Shown: in pieces, positions 29,147-36,750 of the stretch | Layout of the letters: every line of letters begins with the position of its first letter | Position numbering within the stretch: position 1 is the first letter of the stretch | Assembly: GCA_022072175.1 (NCBI GenBank) | Contig: JAJVIE010000019.1 | Span: forward strand, 1 to 36,750 | Source of the DNA: Candidatus Omnitrophota bacterium | Lineage (GTDB): Bacteria > Omnitrophota > Gorgyraeia > 2-02-FULL-51-18 | DNA: 36,750 nt | Direction: 5' to 3' | Notes under the pieces: generated by a model | Seen by the model: the letters and a program-made list of their open reading frames with translations, nothing else | Told to the model about the DNA's origin: nothing | Databases searched by the model: none | Program-made: the position numbers and the translations under genes

Positions 29147-31303
29147 ATGTCGGTGAACCTATACCTGCAGGAGCCGCGCACGGTCATCGATGAGCCCGGC
29201 GGGTCCGTGTTCCTCGACTTCACCCCGGGCAGCCTGCACACCATCAAGCAGCTCGTGAAGGAAGGCCTGCTCGCGACCTCGGGCGTGGCCTTCTCCGACG
29301 TCGCCGGGCACTTCATGGGCAAGCCCGACTACGACCTCACGCCGATGGACCCCGACGACTGGACGCAAACCGGCACGTGGAATACGGCCGTCGACGAGGG
29401 TCCGGAGGGCTGGCAGAACCTCGATGGGACGTTCGTCGCCTTCATGCAGCAGAAGGCCGACAGCGATTGGTCGTTGGAGGATCTGGCCGCCGCCGCCGCC
29501 GGCCAGGGCCGGTTCATCAGCCTGCTCACCTACGACTCGCAGACGTCCTCCGGTGGCGTCGGCACCGACTCGCCGGTGACGGTCGAGTTCGGCGGTGTCT
29601 GGAAGCTCGAGCTGCACGACGACGGCAACGCCTACCTGTTCGAGAAGCAGTTGGACACCGATACCGGCGTCACGTCCGAGACCGCCCGCGGGCAATTCGA
29701 GTGGATGACCGCCGAGCAGTTCCGCGGCACGCTGCATCAGCTCTGGATCTACCAGGTCCAAAGCAAGCTCGTCATCGCCAACCTCAACAAGTCGTTGGAG
29801 GGCAGGAAGGCCGGCTTCGTCTACCGCGATGACGGCGCCCTGCTCGACGAGACGACCGTCGACGGCGACGGCCAGCCGGTGCGCAACGCGATCCGCGCCG
29901 CGAAGTGGAAGGTCTCCGGCGGCGGGTTCTGTACCGTGAACGTCAGCAACCAGGCGTGGCTGGCCGGCGACGCCGAGGTCACGATGGGCACTACGGCGAT
30001 CGAGCAGGGCGGCTCGACGCAGGAGCTCGAGGCCACGGCCCACGGCGCCAGCAACGGGCCGGTGGCCGCGACCATCGTCTGCGTCGACGAGGACGGCACG
30101 ACGTGGCCGCAGGGCACCAGCACGACCTATCGCCGCTACGGGCTCGGGTGGACGGTCAGCTTCACCAGCACCGCCGACCACACGTTCTTCCTCGATGCCG
30201 TCGACGTGAAGATCCCGCGGCTCCTGCGCACGGAGGGGTGGTCAGGAACCGACGTGCTGGCGATCGCCGGCGTGGCGGACAAAGAGATCAGCCTGACCCG
30301 CGAGGGCGACCTGACCCGGGAGTCGCTGACCGCGCAGCTCACCTGCCTGCACCAGGACCTCGCAGGCTACACGCAGCCGAACATGGCGGTGCGGTACGTC
30401 GTCGACAGCGTGACCAGGTTCCGCGGGCTTACCAGCGACGCGCGCTGGAACGTCATCTCGGAGGGTACGACGCAGTCGGGCGAGCTGTCCCTGCAGGCAG
30501 AGGGTCTCTGGCGCCGGTTCCGCAAGCAGCTCTGGCCCGGCGGAAAGCCGTTCGACGGGCGACTGCTCACCGAGTGCCTCGCCGAAGTGCTCGAAGCCGG
30601 CGGGCTCGACGCGGCCGACTACTCGCTCGCGAGCTGGCCGGTGCGGTTCGCGGACACCCCGGTTGGCGAGGCGCCGTCGTTCGTCTACCGTCCCGGGACA
30701 AACCTCGACCGCATCCTGGAAGACTTCCAGCGCAAGTTCTACGGCACGGCGCTGATGCACTACTTCCGGCTGAGCGACGGCAAGTTCATCCTCGCGCAGG
30801 TCAGCAACACCGGCTCGCCCGCGGCGACGTTCTACGCGAAGTCGAGCAGCGCGGCGGCGGCCGGCGTGCCGGGCCGGACCATCCGTGACGGCAGCTTCGA
30901 CGCGCGGCTCGATGACAGCGAGCTCTACAACGTGATCATCGTGCTCGGCCAGCAGCCCGACGGGCGCCCGCTCATGGCGCGGTGCATCGACTGGCCGAGC
31001 ATCCGCGACAACGGCGTGAGCAACTACGTCGGCGAGCCGTGGCCGCTGGTGGTGTCGGACCCGGCGTTCCAGACGCAGGCCATGGTCAACTACGTCTGCC
31101 GCCAGCTCTACGAACGCCATCGCCGTCCGAAGACCTACGCGAGCTGGGTGTCGCACCGGGTCGACCTGTTCCCCGGCCAGCTCGTGTACCTGTCGGGCAC
31201 CAACTACGGGTTCACCTACCGGCTCACCGGAGTCCAGTTGGCCGGCGGTGGCGGGATGGACCCGGCCGGTCTGGCGACCTACCAGGGGGAGCAGGTGGCA
31301 TGA
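29147..31303 (+). CDS. Tail tip / baseplate protein
   Basis: A 718-residue protein, MSVNLYLQEPRTVIDEPGGSVFLDFTPGSLHTIKQLVKEGLL. The first ~400 residues are beta-rich with a lectin-like segment (WNTAVDEGPEGWQNLDGTFVAF, GGVWKLELHDDGNAYLFEKQL). The second half (WVSHRVDLFPGQLVYLSGTNYG; NLDRILEDFQRKFYGTALMHYFRLSDGKFIL) resembles the distal-tail/hub proteins of siphophages. No clear enzymatic motif. ATG 29147 has AGGAG eight bases upstream; its stop overlaps the next ATG. Confidence 0.7.
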   Translation: MSVNLYLQEPRTVIDEPGGSVFLDFTPGSLHTIKQLVKEGLLATSGVAFSDVAGHFMGKPDYDLTPMDPDDWTQTGTWNTAVDEGPEGWQNLDGTFVAFMQQKADSDWSLEDLAAAAAGQGRFISLLTYDSQTSSGGVGTDSPVTVEFGGVWKLELHDDGNAYLFEKQLDTDTGVTSETARGQFEWMTAEQFRGTLHQLWIYQVQSKLVIANLNKSLEGRKAGFVYRDDGALLDETTVDGDGQPVRNAIRAAKWKVSGGGFCTVNVSNQAWLAGDAEVTMGTTAIEQGGSTQELEATAHGASNGPVAATIVCVDEDGTTWPQGTSTTYRRYGLGWTVSFTSTADHTFFLDAVDVKIPRLLRTEGWSGTDVLAIAGVADKEISLTREGDLTRESLTAQLTCLHQDLAGYTQPNMAVRYVVDSVTRFRGLTSDARWNVISEGTTQSGELSLQAEGLWRRFRKQLWPGGKPFDGRLLTECLAEVLEAGGLDAADYSLASWPVRFADTPVGEAPSFVYRPGTNLDRILEDFQRKFYGTALMHYFRLSDGKFILAQVSNTGSPAATFYAKSSSAAAAGVPGRTIRDGSFDARLDDSELYNVIIVLGQQPDGRPLMARCIDWPSIRDNGVSNYVGEPWPLVVSDPAFQTQAMVNYVCRQLYERHRRPKTYASWVSHRVDLFPGQLVYLSGTNYGFTYRLTGVQLAGGGGMDPAGLATYQGEQVA

Positions 31304-32916
31304 ACGGGTTCGCGGTCGAGGCCACCATGTCAAGCGCGGTAGGTGATAGCTGGGGCATCAGCTGCCTGCCCGGCATCCTCGGTTTCTACGTCCGAGAGGC
31401 CAACGCGGTCCGCCTCGTGGCCAACGCAATCGGCACCGCCTACACCGGCACCACCTCAGCGCCCGCCTACAGCGTCACCACAGGCGGTAACCTGACGGTC
31501 CGGATCGTGGTTGACGTCGACCGGCCCGCGGCCGCCGATGGCTGCACCGTGGACTACTACGTTAACGGAGCGCTGGCGGGTAGCATCGTCGTGACGCGGG
31601 ACCTGACCTCGTCTTGGAGTGACACCACCGGCCCGTACAAGGTGCCGATGTTCCACCCCATCTACCACGCCGGCAAGGTCACCCTCGCCTGCGCTGAGAC
31701 GATCACCGGCCACCGCCTGGCCAGCTTCGTGCTGTACCGCTACACCGGCACGACTGTGTCCGGAGAAGCGGTGACCGGTTGGGATAACGACGCCGCCAGC
31801 GTCGCAGGCACGTGGCCGTACAACACCGGCGGCGCCTACGACGTGCGGTACACCGCCCCGTTCGGCATGCGGCCGCCCTCGGGTGGTCAGCTTGCCAGGT
31901 TGCACTCCGGCGCCGAAATGATCGCCAGGCCGGACATCGATCCGCGCCTGGTCACGATCACCGACCTCGGCGCGCGTAGCGGTCTCTGGCGCCGTGCCAA
32001 TCCCGACGCGGCCTGGCAACTCGTCTCGCAGCTTTATGCCGGCGCGAACTGGATCTACGCCAGTCCCGCCTTTGGCTACACCGGCGTCGGCACGACGGGC
32101 AACCACCTTCACGGCGCCGAACCCCCGCGGCTCTTTCTCGACGGCGAGAAGATGTCCATCGACGATTTCGACACCGACGCCGCGCCGGACCTGCCACGCC
32201 GTCGCTACCTGTTCGAACCGATCGACGGCGACGGGGTGACCACGCCAGACTATCGCGCGTGCGGACTCGCGCCGACGGCGATCGCCACCGACCCCGGGGA
32301 CCGGTCCGGCCTGGCCGTGAAGTATGACTTCCGCAACGGCCGCGAGCGGGTGTACGTCGTGCCATCTGCGCCGGCTCGGACACAGAACGTCGCGAACCAG
32401 ACGACCTCGCCGGACAGTTCCGGGATGGACGTCCCTTGCCACGCCGCCTACACCGTCGCCGACCACGTCCGCACCTCTGGCAACGACGCCTCGCGGCCGT
32501 GGCCGTGGGTGTGGCGCCGCGGTGACGGCCGCTGGGTGGTCGGGTGGTTCTGCAACGACGTCCCGGCCGAGTATGTTAGCGATGACGCCGCCGGCGAGAG
32601 TTGGTCCGCGGCCTCGCCCTCGGCTGACTGGACCGCCGGCGCCGGCAACCTGGCCGTCACGAACCATTGGCCCGGCCGGGATGGGACCGAGGTGGTCGCC
32701 GGCTACCACCCCGGCGACGGTGCCTTCTACGCCTTCGTGCGCGGCGGCCAGGACGAACCGTGGCGCGGCCCGGTGACGATCGCCAGCTCGAGCACGGCAG
32801 CGGCGCCGTACATCTACGAGCGTCCGGACGGGCAGTGGGAAGTCGGCTGGCTCATCGGCGGGACTTGGACGCGCTACACGGCGCTGACGCCGAGCGGGAC
32901 TTGGAGCGCGGTATGA
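31300..32916 (+). CDS. Tail fibre or receptor-binding-type protein
   Basis: A 538-residue beta-rich protein. The first part resembles a concanavalin-like fold (GISCLPGILGFYVREANAVRLVA, YVNGALAGSIVVTR, FHPIYHAGKVTLACAETITGHRLASF). Towards the end, aromatic repeats such as PWPWVWRRGDGRWVVGWFCND, YICERPDGQWEVGWL-like YIYERPDGQWEVGWLIGG and TWTRYTALTP suggest carbohydrate-binding beta-propeller or lectin repeats. Receptor binding is inferred. The ATG overlaps the previous stop (ATGA). Confidence 0.7.
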   Translation: MNGFAVEATMSSAVGDSWGISCLPGILGFYVREANAVRLVANAIGTAYTGTTSAPAYSVTTGGNLTVRIVVDVDRPAAADGCTVDYYVNGALAGSIVVTRDLTSSWSDTTGPYKVPMFHPIYHAGKVTLACAETITGHRLASFVLYRYTGTTVSGEAVTGWDNDAASVAGTWPYNTGGAYDVRYTAPFGMRPPSGGQLARLHSGAEMIARPDIDPRLVTITDLGARSGLWRRANPDAAWQLVSQLYAGANWIYASPAFGYTGVGTTGNHLHGAEPPRLFLDGEKMSIDDFDTDAAPDLPRRRYLFEPIDGDGVTTPDYRACGLAPTAIATDPGDRSGLAVKYDFRNGRERVYVVPSAPARTQNVANQTTSPDSSGMDVPCHAAYTVADHVRTSGNDASRPWPWVWRRGDGRWVVGWFCNDVPAEYVSDDAAGESWSAASPSADWTAGAGNLAVTNHWPGRDGTEVVAGYHPGDGAFYAFVRGGQDEPWRGPVTIASSSTAAAPYIYERPDGQWEVGWLIGGTWTRYTALTPSGTWSAV

Positions 32917-33176
32917 TGCTCGACCCACTACGCGGCGAACGCCAGCGGACCAACCTGCGTCGCCTCGTCCGCGAACGCGGCCCGGACGACGGACGCGAGG
33001 TGTCCCGGCTCACGATCCGCGGGCACCGCGACGACGGCGCGTTGCTCGACGCCTACGACGCCAACGCGATTCCGCTCGCGCAGATCACGGAGTTGTCGGT
33101 GCGCGACAGCGCGAGCGGCTACGCGGTGTTCCTGCTGGACGTGTCCACCCTCGGGGGGGCGGACGGACTGGAGTAG
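32913..33176 (+). CDS. Small tail-region protein, unknown
   Basis: An 87-residue protein, MMLDPLRGERQRTNLRRLVRERGPDDGREVSRLTIRGHRDDGALLDAYDANAIPLAQITELSVRD. The first ATG (32913) overlaps the previous stop (ATGA) with GGAG six bases before; the strand-rich C-terminal half ends FLLDVSTLGGADGLE. It sits between two fibre-type genes and may be a small adaptor; no family recognised. Confidence 0.65.
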   Translation: MMLDPLRGERQRTNLRRLVRERGPDDGREVSRLTIRGHRDDGALLDAYDANAIPLAQITELSVRDSASGYAVFLLDVSTLGGADGLE

Positions 33177-33179
33177 ATC

Positions 33180-34136
33180 ATGGCACTCAGTACGCGGACC
33201 GGCCTCGCCACGCTCGGTGAGACCGGCGACACCTTGGCCGCGGCGGACTTCAACCAGGCCCGGCAGCACGGCCTGGCCATCGCCCGCTTCCTGAGCGACC
33301 GACTCGGTGGCGAGGGTGTCTACGCGGGTGGGGCGACCGCCCTCGGCGATCTCGCCGGCGGGACGGCCTACCCGGCCTTCGAGGCGATCGTGCTCGACGA
33401 CTCGGGCCAGGCCTGGCCGTTCCGGAATGCCACCGCCACCGCGATGGCTTTCGTCGACACTGCGGGGGCGTGCACGGCCTATCTCGTGATCGGCCAGGTC
33501 TCCGGCATCAGTCCGGCAATGGCGACCGGAGGGGCGACGGACTTCTCGATCGTGGTGCAGCTCACCGCGACGGCGGCGCCGGCCCACAGCCTGCCGCTTG
33601 GGGCCGGGTCCGTGACGGCAAGCGCGTTCACAACGTGGACGCCCGACGCGGCGGCGTTCATCGACCCGGCCGACGGGGACTATCAGCCCTACGACGCGGA
33701 GCTCGCCGCCATCGCCGGGCTCACCTCGGCGGCCAACAAGGCGATCCGATTCACCGGGTCCGGCACCGCCGAGTTGATCGACCTACTCGGCCCGGTGGAC
33801 TACAGCTCGACCGCGTGGGCCGGGCAGACCGGGTGGACGAGCAACACGTTTTTTGACGTGAGCTACACGAAAATCGGCAAGCTCGTGACGGTGTTCTTCC
33901 GGCTCTACGGCGTGTCGGATGCGACCACGGCGAGCATCCCGATCCCATACACCTCGGGCTCCGGCGGGGCGACCAACGCCTGCGCGCTGGCAGCTGACAA
34001 CGGGTCCGGCGTGACGGCCTACGCGAGCGTCGGATCGTCGGCGTCAGCGATGGACTTTGTGCTCACCAGCGGCTCTCCTTGGACCAACTCCGGTACGAAG
34101 ATCATCTACGGCCAGTGCAGTTACACGACGGCGTAG
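33180..34136 (+). CDS. Tail fibre protein
   Basis: A 318-residue protein. YDAELAAIAGLTSAANKAIRFTGSGTAELIDLLG (from about residue 172) is the repeat-type motif widely seen before fibre tips. The C-terminal part, WTSNTFFDVSYTKIGKLVTVFFRLYGVSD...FVLTSGSPWTNSGTKIIYGQCSYTTA, resembles fibre-tip domains that bind receptors. The N-terminal ~170 residues are Ala/Thr-rich and would anchor to the tail. Confidence 0.8.
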   Translation: MALSTRTGLATLGETGDTLAAADFNQARQHGLAIARFLSDRLGGEGVYAGGATALGDLAGGTAYPAFEAIVLDDSGQAWPFRNATATAMAFVDTAGACTAYLVIGQVSGISPAMATGGATDFSIVVQLTATAAPAHSLPLGAGSVTASAFTTWTPDAAAFIDPADGDYQPYDAELAAIAGLTSAANKAIRFTGSGTAELIDLLGPVDYSSTAWAGQTGWTSNTFFDVSYTKIGKLVTVFFRLYGVSDATTASIPIPYTSGSGGATNACALAADNGSGVTAYASVGSSASAMDFVLTSGSPWTNSGTKIIYGQCSYTTA

Positions 34137-34145
34137 GAGGACACG

Positions 34146-34475
34146 ATGGCGATCGAAGTGACGGTGGACGCGCTGCTGCTGACCGACGGCGGTTGGCACT
34201 TGCGCCGGTCCGTGGATGGCTGGCAGGTCGATGCGTGGTGCCAGCTCACGCCCTACGCCGACGGCGAGCCGGTGACGGGCCAGGAGCTTGCCCAGCTCGC
34301 GCTGCTCGGACTGCGGACCCGGCCCGAGGGGGTGATCCAGTACGCTGGCGCGGAGGCTCCGTCGTCGGCGCAGGTCGGCACGGACATTCTGACCTGGGTA
34401 GGCACCACGCACGCGGCGGCGGCGGTGGCGTGGGTTGGCAAGCGGGCGACGGCGTTCGTCGCCGCGGAGGACTGA
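34146..34475 (+). CDS. Small protein before the endolysin, unknown
   Basis: A 109-residue protein, MAIEVTVDALLLTDGGWHLRRSVDGWQVDAWCQLTPYADGEPVTGQELAQLALLGLRTRPEGV. AGGAGG precedes the ATG. No signal peptide or membrane span is seen. The Ala-rich end (THAAAAVAWVGKRATAFVAAED) is unremarkable. It may be a fibre chaperone by position. Confidence 0.65.
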   Translation: MAIEVTVDALLLTDGGWHLRRSVDGWQVDAWCQLTPYADGEPVTGQELAQLALLGLRTRPEGVIQYAGAEAPSSAQVGTDILTWVGTTHAAAAVAWVGKRATAFVAAED

Positions 34476-34476
34476 C

Positions 34477-35034
34477 ATGGCAAACCTGACCCTCGCACGC
34501 CTGGCCGAACGCCGCGCCAACGAGGGCATCGGGCCGCAGAAGCCAAGCTACTGCCAGATGTGGATCAGGCTGCTCGTACAGGCGCTGTATGGCGCGAAGT
34601 GGGACTCCTGGCTGTGGCAGCGGTCGGCCAAACAGGCCGGCGAAGCGTTCTGGACGAAGCGCGCCACGTTGCCTGACGGAGCCGTGGTACTCAAGTCGAG
34701 CCGCGCGGCGGATACCCAGATCGGCGACCTGCTCTACCGCACCGAAAGCGGCGGCAAGGACGGCCACGTGTGCATTCGCGTCTCGGGCAACCGCGTCGCC
34801 GAGAATAGCTCCGTGCACTCGGGGCCGAACGGGGCGATCGGGTTCCGGCCGCTGGGCTCGGTGACCTTCGACACCATCGTCCGCCTGCCGGACCCGAACG
34901 CGGTGCCGCAGCCGGCCACGGCGAAGGAGCTGCTGGCGGCGGTGTACGGCGCGTGTGCCGACGACCAGAAGGCGCTCGCCGCGCTGAACCGGTTCCGGCA
35001 TCACCCGGACATCGAGGCGGTGCCGAGCTTGTAG
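34477..35034 (+). CDS. NlpC/P60- or CHAP-like endolysin candidate
   Basis: A 185-residue protein with the layout of papain-like cell-wall peptidases: Cys26 in PSYCQMWIRLLVQALYG at the start of a helix, IGDLLYRTESGGKDGHVCIRV with His97, and AENSS with a polar third residue near 109-110. This Cys-His-polar order and the GD..Y...GHV motif support an amidase or endopeptidase that cuts peptidoglycan. The remaining ~60 residues (ATAKELLAAVYGACADDQKALAALNRF) may bind the wall. No other lysis enzyme is seen, so it is the likely endolysin; a tail-associated hydrolase is possible. Its 3' end overlaps the opposite-strand gene by 34 bases. Confidence 0.65.
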   Translation: MANLTLARLAERRANEGIGPQKPSYCQMWIRLLVQALYGAKWDSWLWQRSAKQAGEAFWTKRATLPDGAVVLKSSRAADTQIGDLLYRTESGGKDGHVCIRVSGNRVAENSSVHSGPNGAIGFRPLGSVTFDTIVRLPDPNAVPQPATAKELLAAVYGACADDQKALAALNRFRHHPDIEAVPSL

Positions 35035-35549
35035 CGCTCGCCGGACAGCACCAACGTGCCGTCACCGACCAGCGCGCCGAGCGCCATGATCCCGGCTGCG
35101 TCAGGGCAGCCGACCTCCTCGACGATCCGGCTGGCCGACAGCCCGTCAGGATGGTCGGCGAGCAGGTCGACGATCGCGATCTCGATGACAGTGTCGCGAC
35201 GATCCACCTCGTGCGTCTCGGTCACCCGCTGCACCAGCGCGCCCTGCCGCGTGCGGCGGCGCTTCGGGGGCGCGGGCCTGGGCCACCACCGCTGGCGGCA
35301 GTAGTCTGACACCGACAGCCCGTGCGCCGCGGCCGCGGCGGCGATCAGGCCCGCCTCCTCGTCCGTCGGGTACAGCTCTACGAGGTGCGTCGCCGACGCC
35401 GGGTCGGCCCGCCACGGCGGGCGTTTGAGCTGGTCATTCCACAGCAGCGCGGTCAGATACTGCGGCCGGCTCATGCCCACGGCCTCGGCCGCGGCAGAGA
35501 GGTCCTCCGCCACGGCCGGGGTCACGCGGACGCGGATGCGGGCGCTCAC
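35001..35549 (-). CDS. Putative double ribbon-helix-helix plus winged-helix DNA-binding protein
   Basis: A 182-residue protein. Two RHH-like units (ARIRVRVTPAVAEDLSAAAEAVGMSRPQYLTALLW and HLVELYPTDEEAGLIAAAAAAHGLSVSDYCRQRWW) lead to a basic linker (RPAPPKRRRTRQ) and a winged-helix-like end (DTVIEIAIVDLLADHPDGLSASRIVEEVGCP...LVLSGERYKLG). This is my reading of pattern, not a family match. The GTG overlaps the preceding gene's stop (GTGA). Third and last gene of the leftward operon from 36618. Confidence 0.7.
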   Translation of the reverse strand: MSARIRVRVTPAVAEDLSAAAEAVGMSRPQYLTALLWNDQLKRPPWRADPASATHLVELYPTDEEAGLIAAAAAAHGLSVSDYCRQRWWPRPAPPKRRRTRQGALVQRVTETHEVDRRDTVIEIAIVDLLADHPDGLSASRIVEEVGCPDAAGIMALGALVGDGTLVLSGERYKLGTASMSG

Positions 35550-36220
35550 TCGGCAGCCCACCGCGTCGCAGGATCGGGGCTCTCCAGCAGATGCATGTAG
35601 CGCAGCCCGGACGCCAGCCGCTCCGATGGCGGCGCCGGCACATCCCAGTCCACACTGCGGGTCGAACCGTCGCTGACCAGCAACACCACGCGGTGCCCCC
35701 CGTCATGCAGCCGCCGCAGCCACGGGCAATTGAAACCGGCGTCGACCGCTTCGCGGCCGTCCAGCTCGACCAGCTCCGGGCGCTCGATCCATGACGCCGG
35801 CCGGGTGGTCAGGTACTCCCGCTCGCAGTCCACGATGCGCCGCGCCTGCTGGCCGACCGGCACCAGCACCATGTGCGTATCGCTGGCCTGCTCGACATAG
35901 AACACGGTCCACGTCCGATGATACTCGGCGTACGCCTCCATCTGCGCCCAGCGGCGGGCGGCATCCGGCACGTCGTCGCACGCAGCGAGACGTGCCTGCT
36001 CATACGCATGCCGCGCAGCCAGCAGCGCCTCGTGCCTGGCCTCGCTGTCGGCCACGATGGCATTATGCACGGCCGTCATGGTGATATGCGCCTCTCTCGA
36101 CAGCAGCGGCCCGCCGTCGGCGCCGATCTCGGCCGGCGTGAGGTGGCCGCGCTGGATCAGCCGCTTGATGCGGTTGCGGGAAATGCCGAGGAGGTCGGCG
36201 GCCTCGCCGATGGTGATCAT
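35546..36220 (-). CDS. Excisionase/MerR-type HTH protein with unknown C-terminal domain
   Basis: A 224-residue protein whose N terminus MITIGEAADLLGISRNRIKRLIQRGHLTPAEIG.DGGPLLSREA is a helix-turn-helix plus wing as in HTH_17/MerR-like DNA-binding domains (residues 1-45). A coiled stretch (HEALLAARHAYEQARLAACDD) and a long domain with VFYVEQASDTHMVLVPVGQQARRIVDCE and VVLLVSDGSTRSVDWDVP follow, not recognised. ATG 36220 has GGAGG seven bases upstream and shares a base with the previous stop. It could regulate the palindromic promoter at 36659 or act as a recombination directionality factor. Confidence 0.75.
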   Translation of the reverse strand: MITIGEAADLLGISRNRIKRLIQRGHLTPAEIGADGGPLLSREAHITMTAVHNAIVADSEARHEALLAARHAYEQARLAACDDVPDAARRWAQMEAYAEYHRTWTVFYVEQASDTHMVLVPVGQQARRIVDCEREYLTTRPASWIERPELVELDGREAVDAGFNCPWLRRLHDGGHRVVLLVSDGSTRSVDWDVPAPPSERLASGLRYMHLLESPDPATRWAAE

Positions 36221-36618
36221 CAGTACACCTCCTGGCTGCCATTGATGGTCTGGTGCCCGACGAGCGGGTAGCCGAACCGCTCTCCACTGCACTCGCACAC
36301 CTCGCCGTGCCGGCCGGCGGTGCCGCACACCGGGCAGACGGACGGCTGAGCCGCCGCCGCCTGCTGCGGCTCGTCAGTCTGGGTGGCGGCGCCCGCCAGC
36401 GACGCCATCATCGAGGCCGCGATGTGGGGCGGGACGCCGATCACGGAGTTCGTCTGCGGATCGTAATAGGCGTTCCACCGCGCCAAATCGGTCTTGCTGA
36501 TTCGATCCTCGGGAGCGAGCGCCTTGATCGCTGCGCCCGGCAGATAGACCCGCACGACCCCCGTCCGCCCCTGCCAGTACCGCCCGCCCGCTCTCACCGC
36601 TGCATCTACGTGCTGCAT
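36220..36618 (-). CDS. First gene of the leftward operon, C-terminal zinc ribbon
   Basis: A 132-residue protein. MQHVDAAVRAGGRYWQGRTGVVRVYLPGAAIKALAPEDRISKTDLARWNAYY is a compact N-terminal part; then an Ala/Gln linker; then VCPVCGTAGRHGEVCEC provides four cysteines for a zinc ribbon near residues 96-112. The third of three tandem ATG codons (36618) is best placed six bases after GGAG; ATG 36621 and 36624 lie too close. Driven by the consensus promoter at 36659-36688. Role unknown. Confidence 0.7.
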   Translation of the reverse strand: MQHVDAAVRAGGRYWQGRTGVVRVYLPGAAIKALAPEDRISKTDLARWNAYYDPQTNSVIGVPPHIAASMMASLAGAATQTDEPQQAAAAQPSVCPVCGTAGRHGEVCECSGERFGYPLVGHQTINGSQEVY

Positions 36619-36623
36619 CATCA

Positions 36624-36750
36624 TCTCCGGTCCCAGCTACGTGGTGACCACTGACCACAGTATACCCCTACGCGCGTAGGGGTGTCAAGGTTGAATATTG
36701 AGTGTTTGTTGCGCTGTAGTCGCTACGATTGCAAGCCTCCACGTCCGTCT
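36624..36750. repeat. Right copy of the 127-bp terminal direct repeat
   Basis: Exact copy of 1-127. If the ends are joined, position 36624 equals position 1 and the gene starting at 36618 is preceded by this region. Only one physical copy is then expected in the molecule. Confidence 0.97.
36659..36688 (-). promoter_or_regulatory. Strong sigma-70-type promoter with a perfect 20-bp palindrome in its spacer
   Basis: Read leftward, the sequence is TTGACA (36688-36683), an 18-base spacer, then TATACT (36664-36659). The palindrome ACCCCTACGCGCGTAGGGGT (36664-36683) fills the whole spacer and takes in the last base of the -35 and the first base of the -10. Transcription would start near 36652, about 34 bases before the ATG at 36618. 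The expected start region also holds the 11-base palindrome GTGGTGACCAC and a tandem TGACCAC. The same promoter appears at 36-65 in the left repeat. An operator centred between -35 and -10 recalls MerR-family promoters, which normally have 19-20 bp spacers. No T-run follows, so a terminator is unlikely. Confidence 0.75.

Noticed and set aside
28791-29156. Forward 121-codon ORF after the tape measure gene
   Set aside because: Thr/Ser/Arg/Cys-rich shadow of the leftward moron, which has a signal peptide and a strong ribosome binding site.

Overview
The window looks like a complete temperate siphovirus genome (Caudoviricetes) of high GC content, read from a circular molecule. Bases 1-127 are repeated exactly at 36624-36750, so the unique length is about 36,623 bp and the two ends join. 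Many GTG starts, strong GGAGG ribosome binding sites, chained ATGA/GTGA stop-start overlaps and a large serine integrase fit a high-GC Gram-positive (actinobacteria-like) host. That host call is inference: no host sequence or canonical tRNA fixes it.

Layout. (1) 1-2463, leftward lysogeny operon: LexA/CI-like S24 repressor, a 29-residue membrane peptide and a large serine integrase, chained by 4-base overlaps. A candidate attP dyad lies just past the integrase. (2) 2464-2599, divergent control region with two pairs of direct repeats spaced 11 bp. (3) 2600-5461, rightward early genes: small DNA-binding-type proteins, RecT/Bet annealase, Gp157-like protein, small membrane protein. (4) 5462-6821, an odd RNA-rich block: four T-arm-like, tRNA-like elements that share a TGCGR trailer, several long GC hairpins, a DUF6948-type gene and a gene for a nearly pure Gly-X (X = Ser/Tyr/Asp) repeat protein. 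(5) 6822-14782, modification and replication: two adenine methyltransferases, a prim-pol/helicase fusion holding a candidate origin, VRR-NUC nuclease, many small orphans and an HTH regulator. (6) 14783-21812, holin with a sequestered ribosome binding site, terminase, portal-MuF fusion, protease and capsid. (7) 21839-34475, connectors, two tandem paralogous tail-tube-like genes, tail chaperone with an overlapping +1-frame ORF, tape measure, an inserted leftward moron, baseplate and fibre genes. (8) 34477-35034, cysteine-peptidase-like endolysin. (9) 35001-36618, a second leftward operon of three DNA-binding-type genes driven by TTGACA-N18-TATACT, with a perfect 20-bp palindrome in the spacer.

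How it works together (inference): the S24 repressor and the second leftward operon would govern lysogeny. RecT, prim-pol and VRR-NUC serve replication and recombination, the methyltransferases protect the DNA, and the late block builds an HK97-type head and a non-contractile tail. Holin and endolysin then lyse the cell although their genes lie 20 kb apart. The least explained parts are the tRNA-like array with its repeat protein, the palindrome-spacer promoter and the inverted-repeat island in the primase gene.
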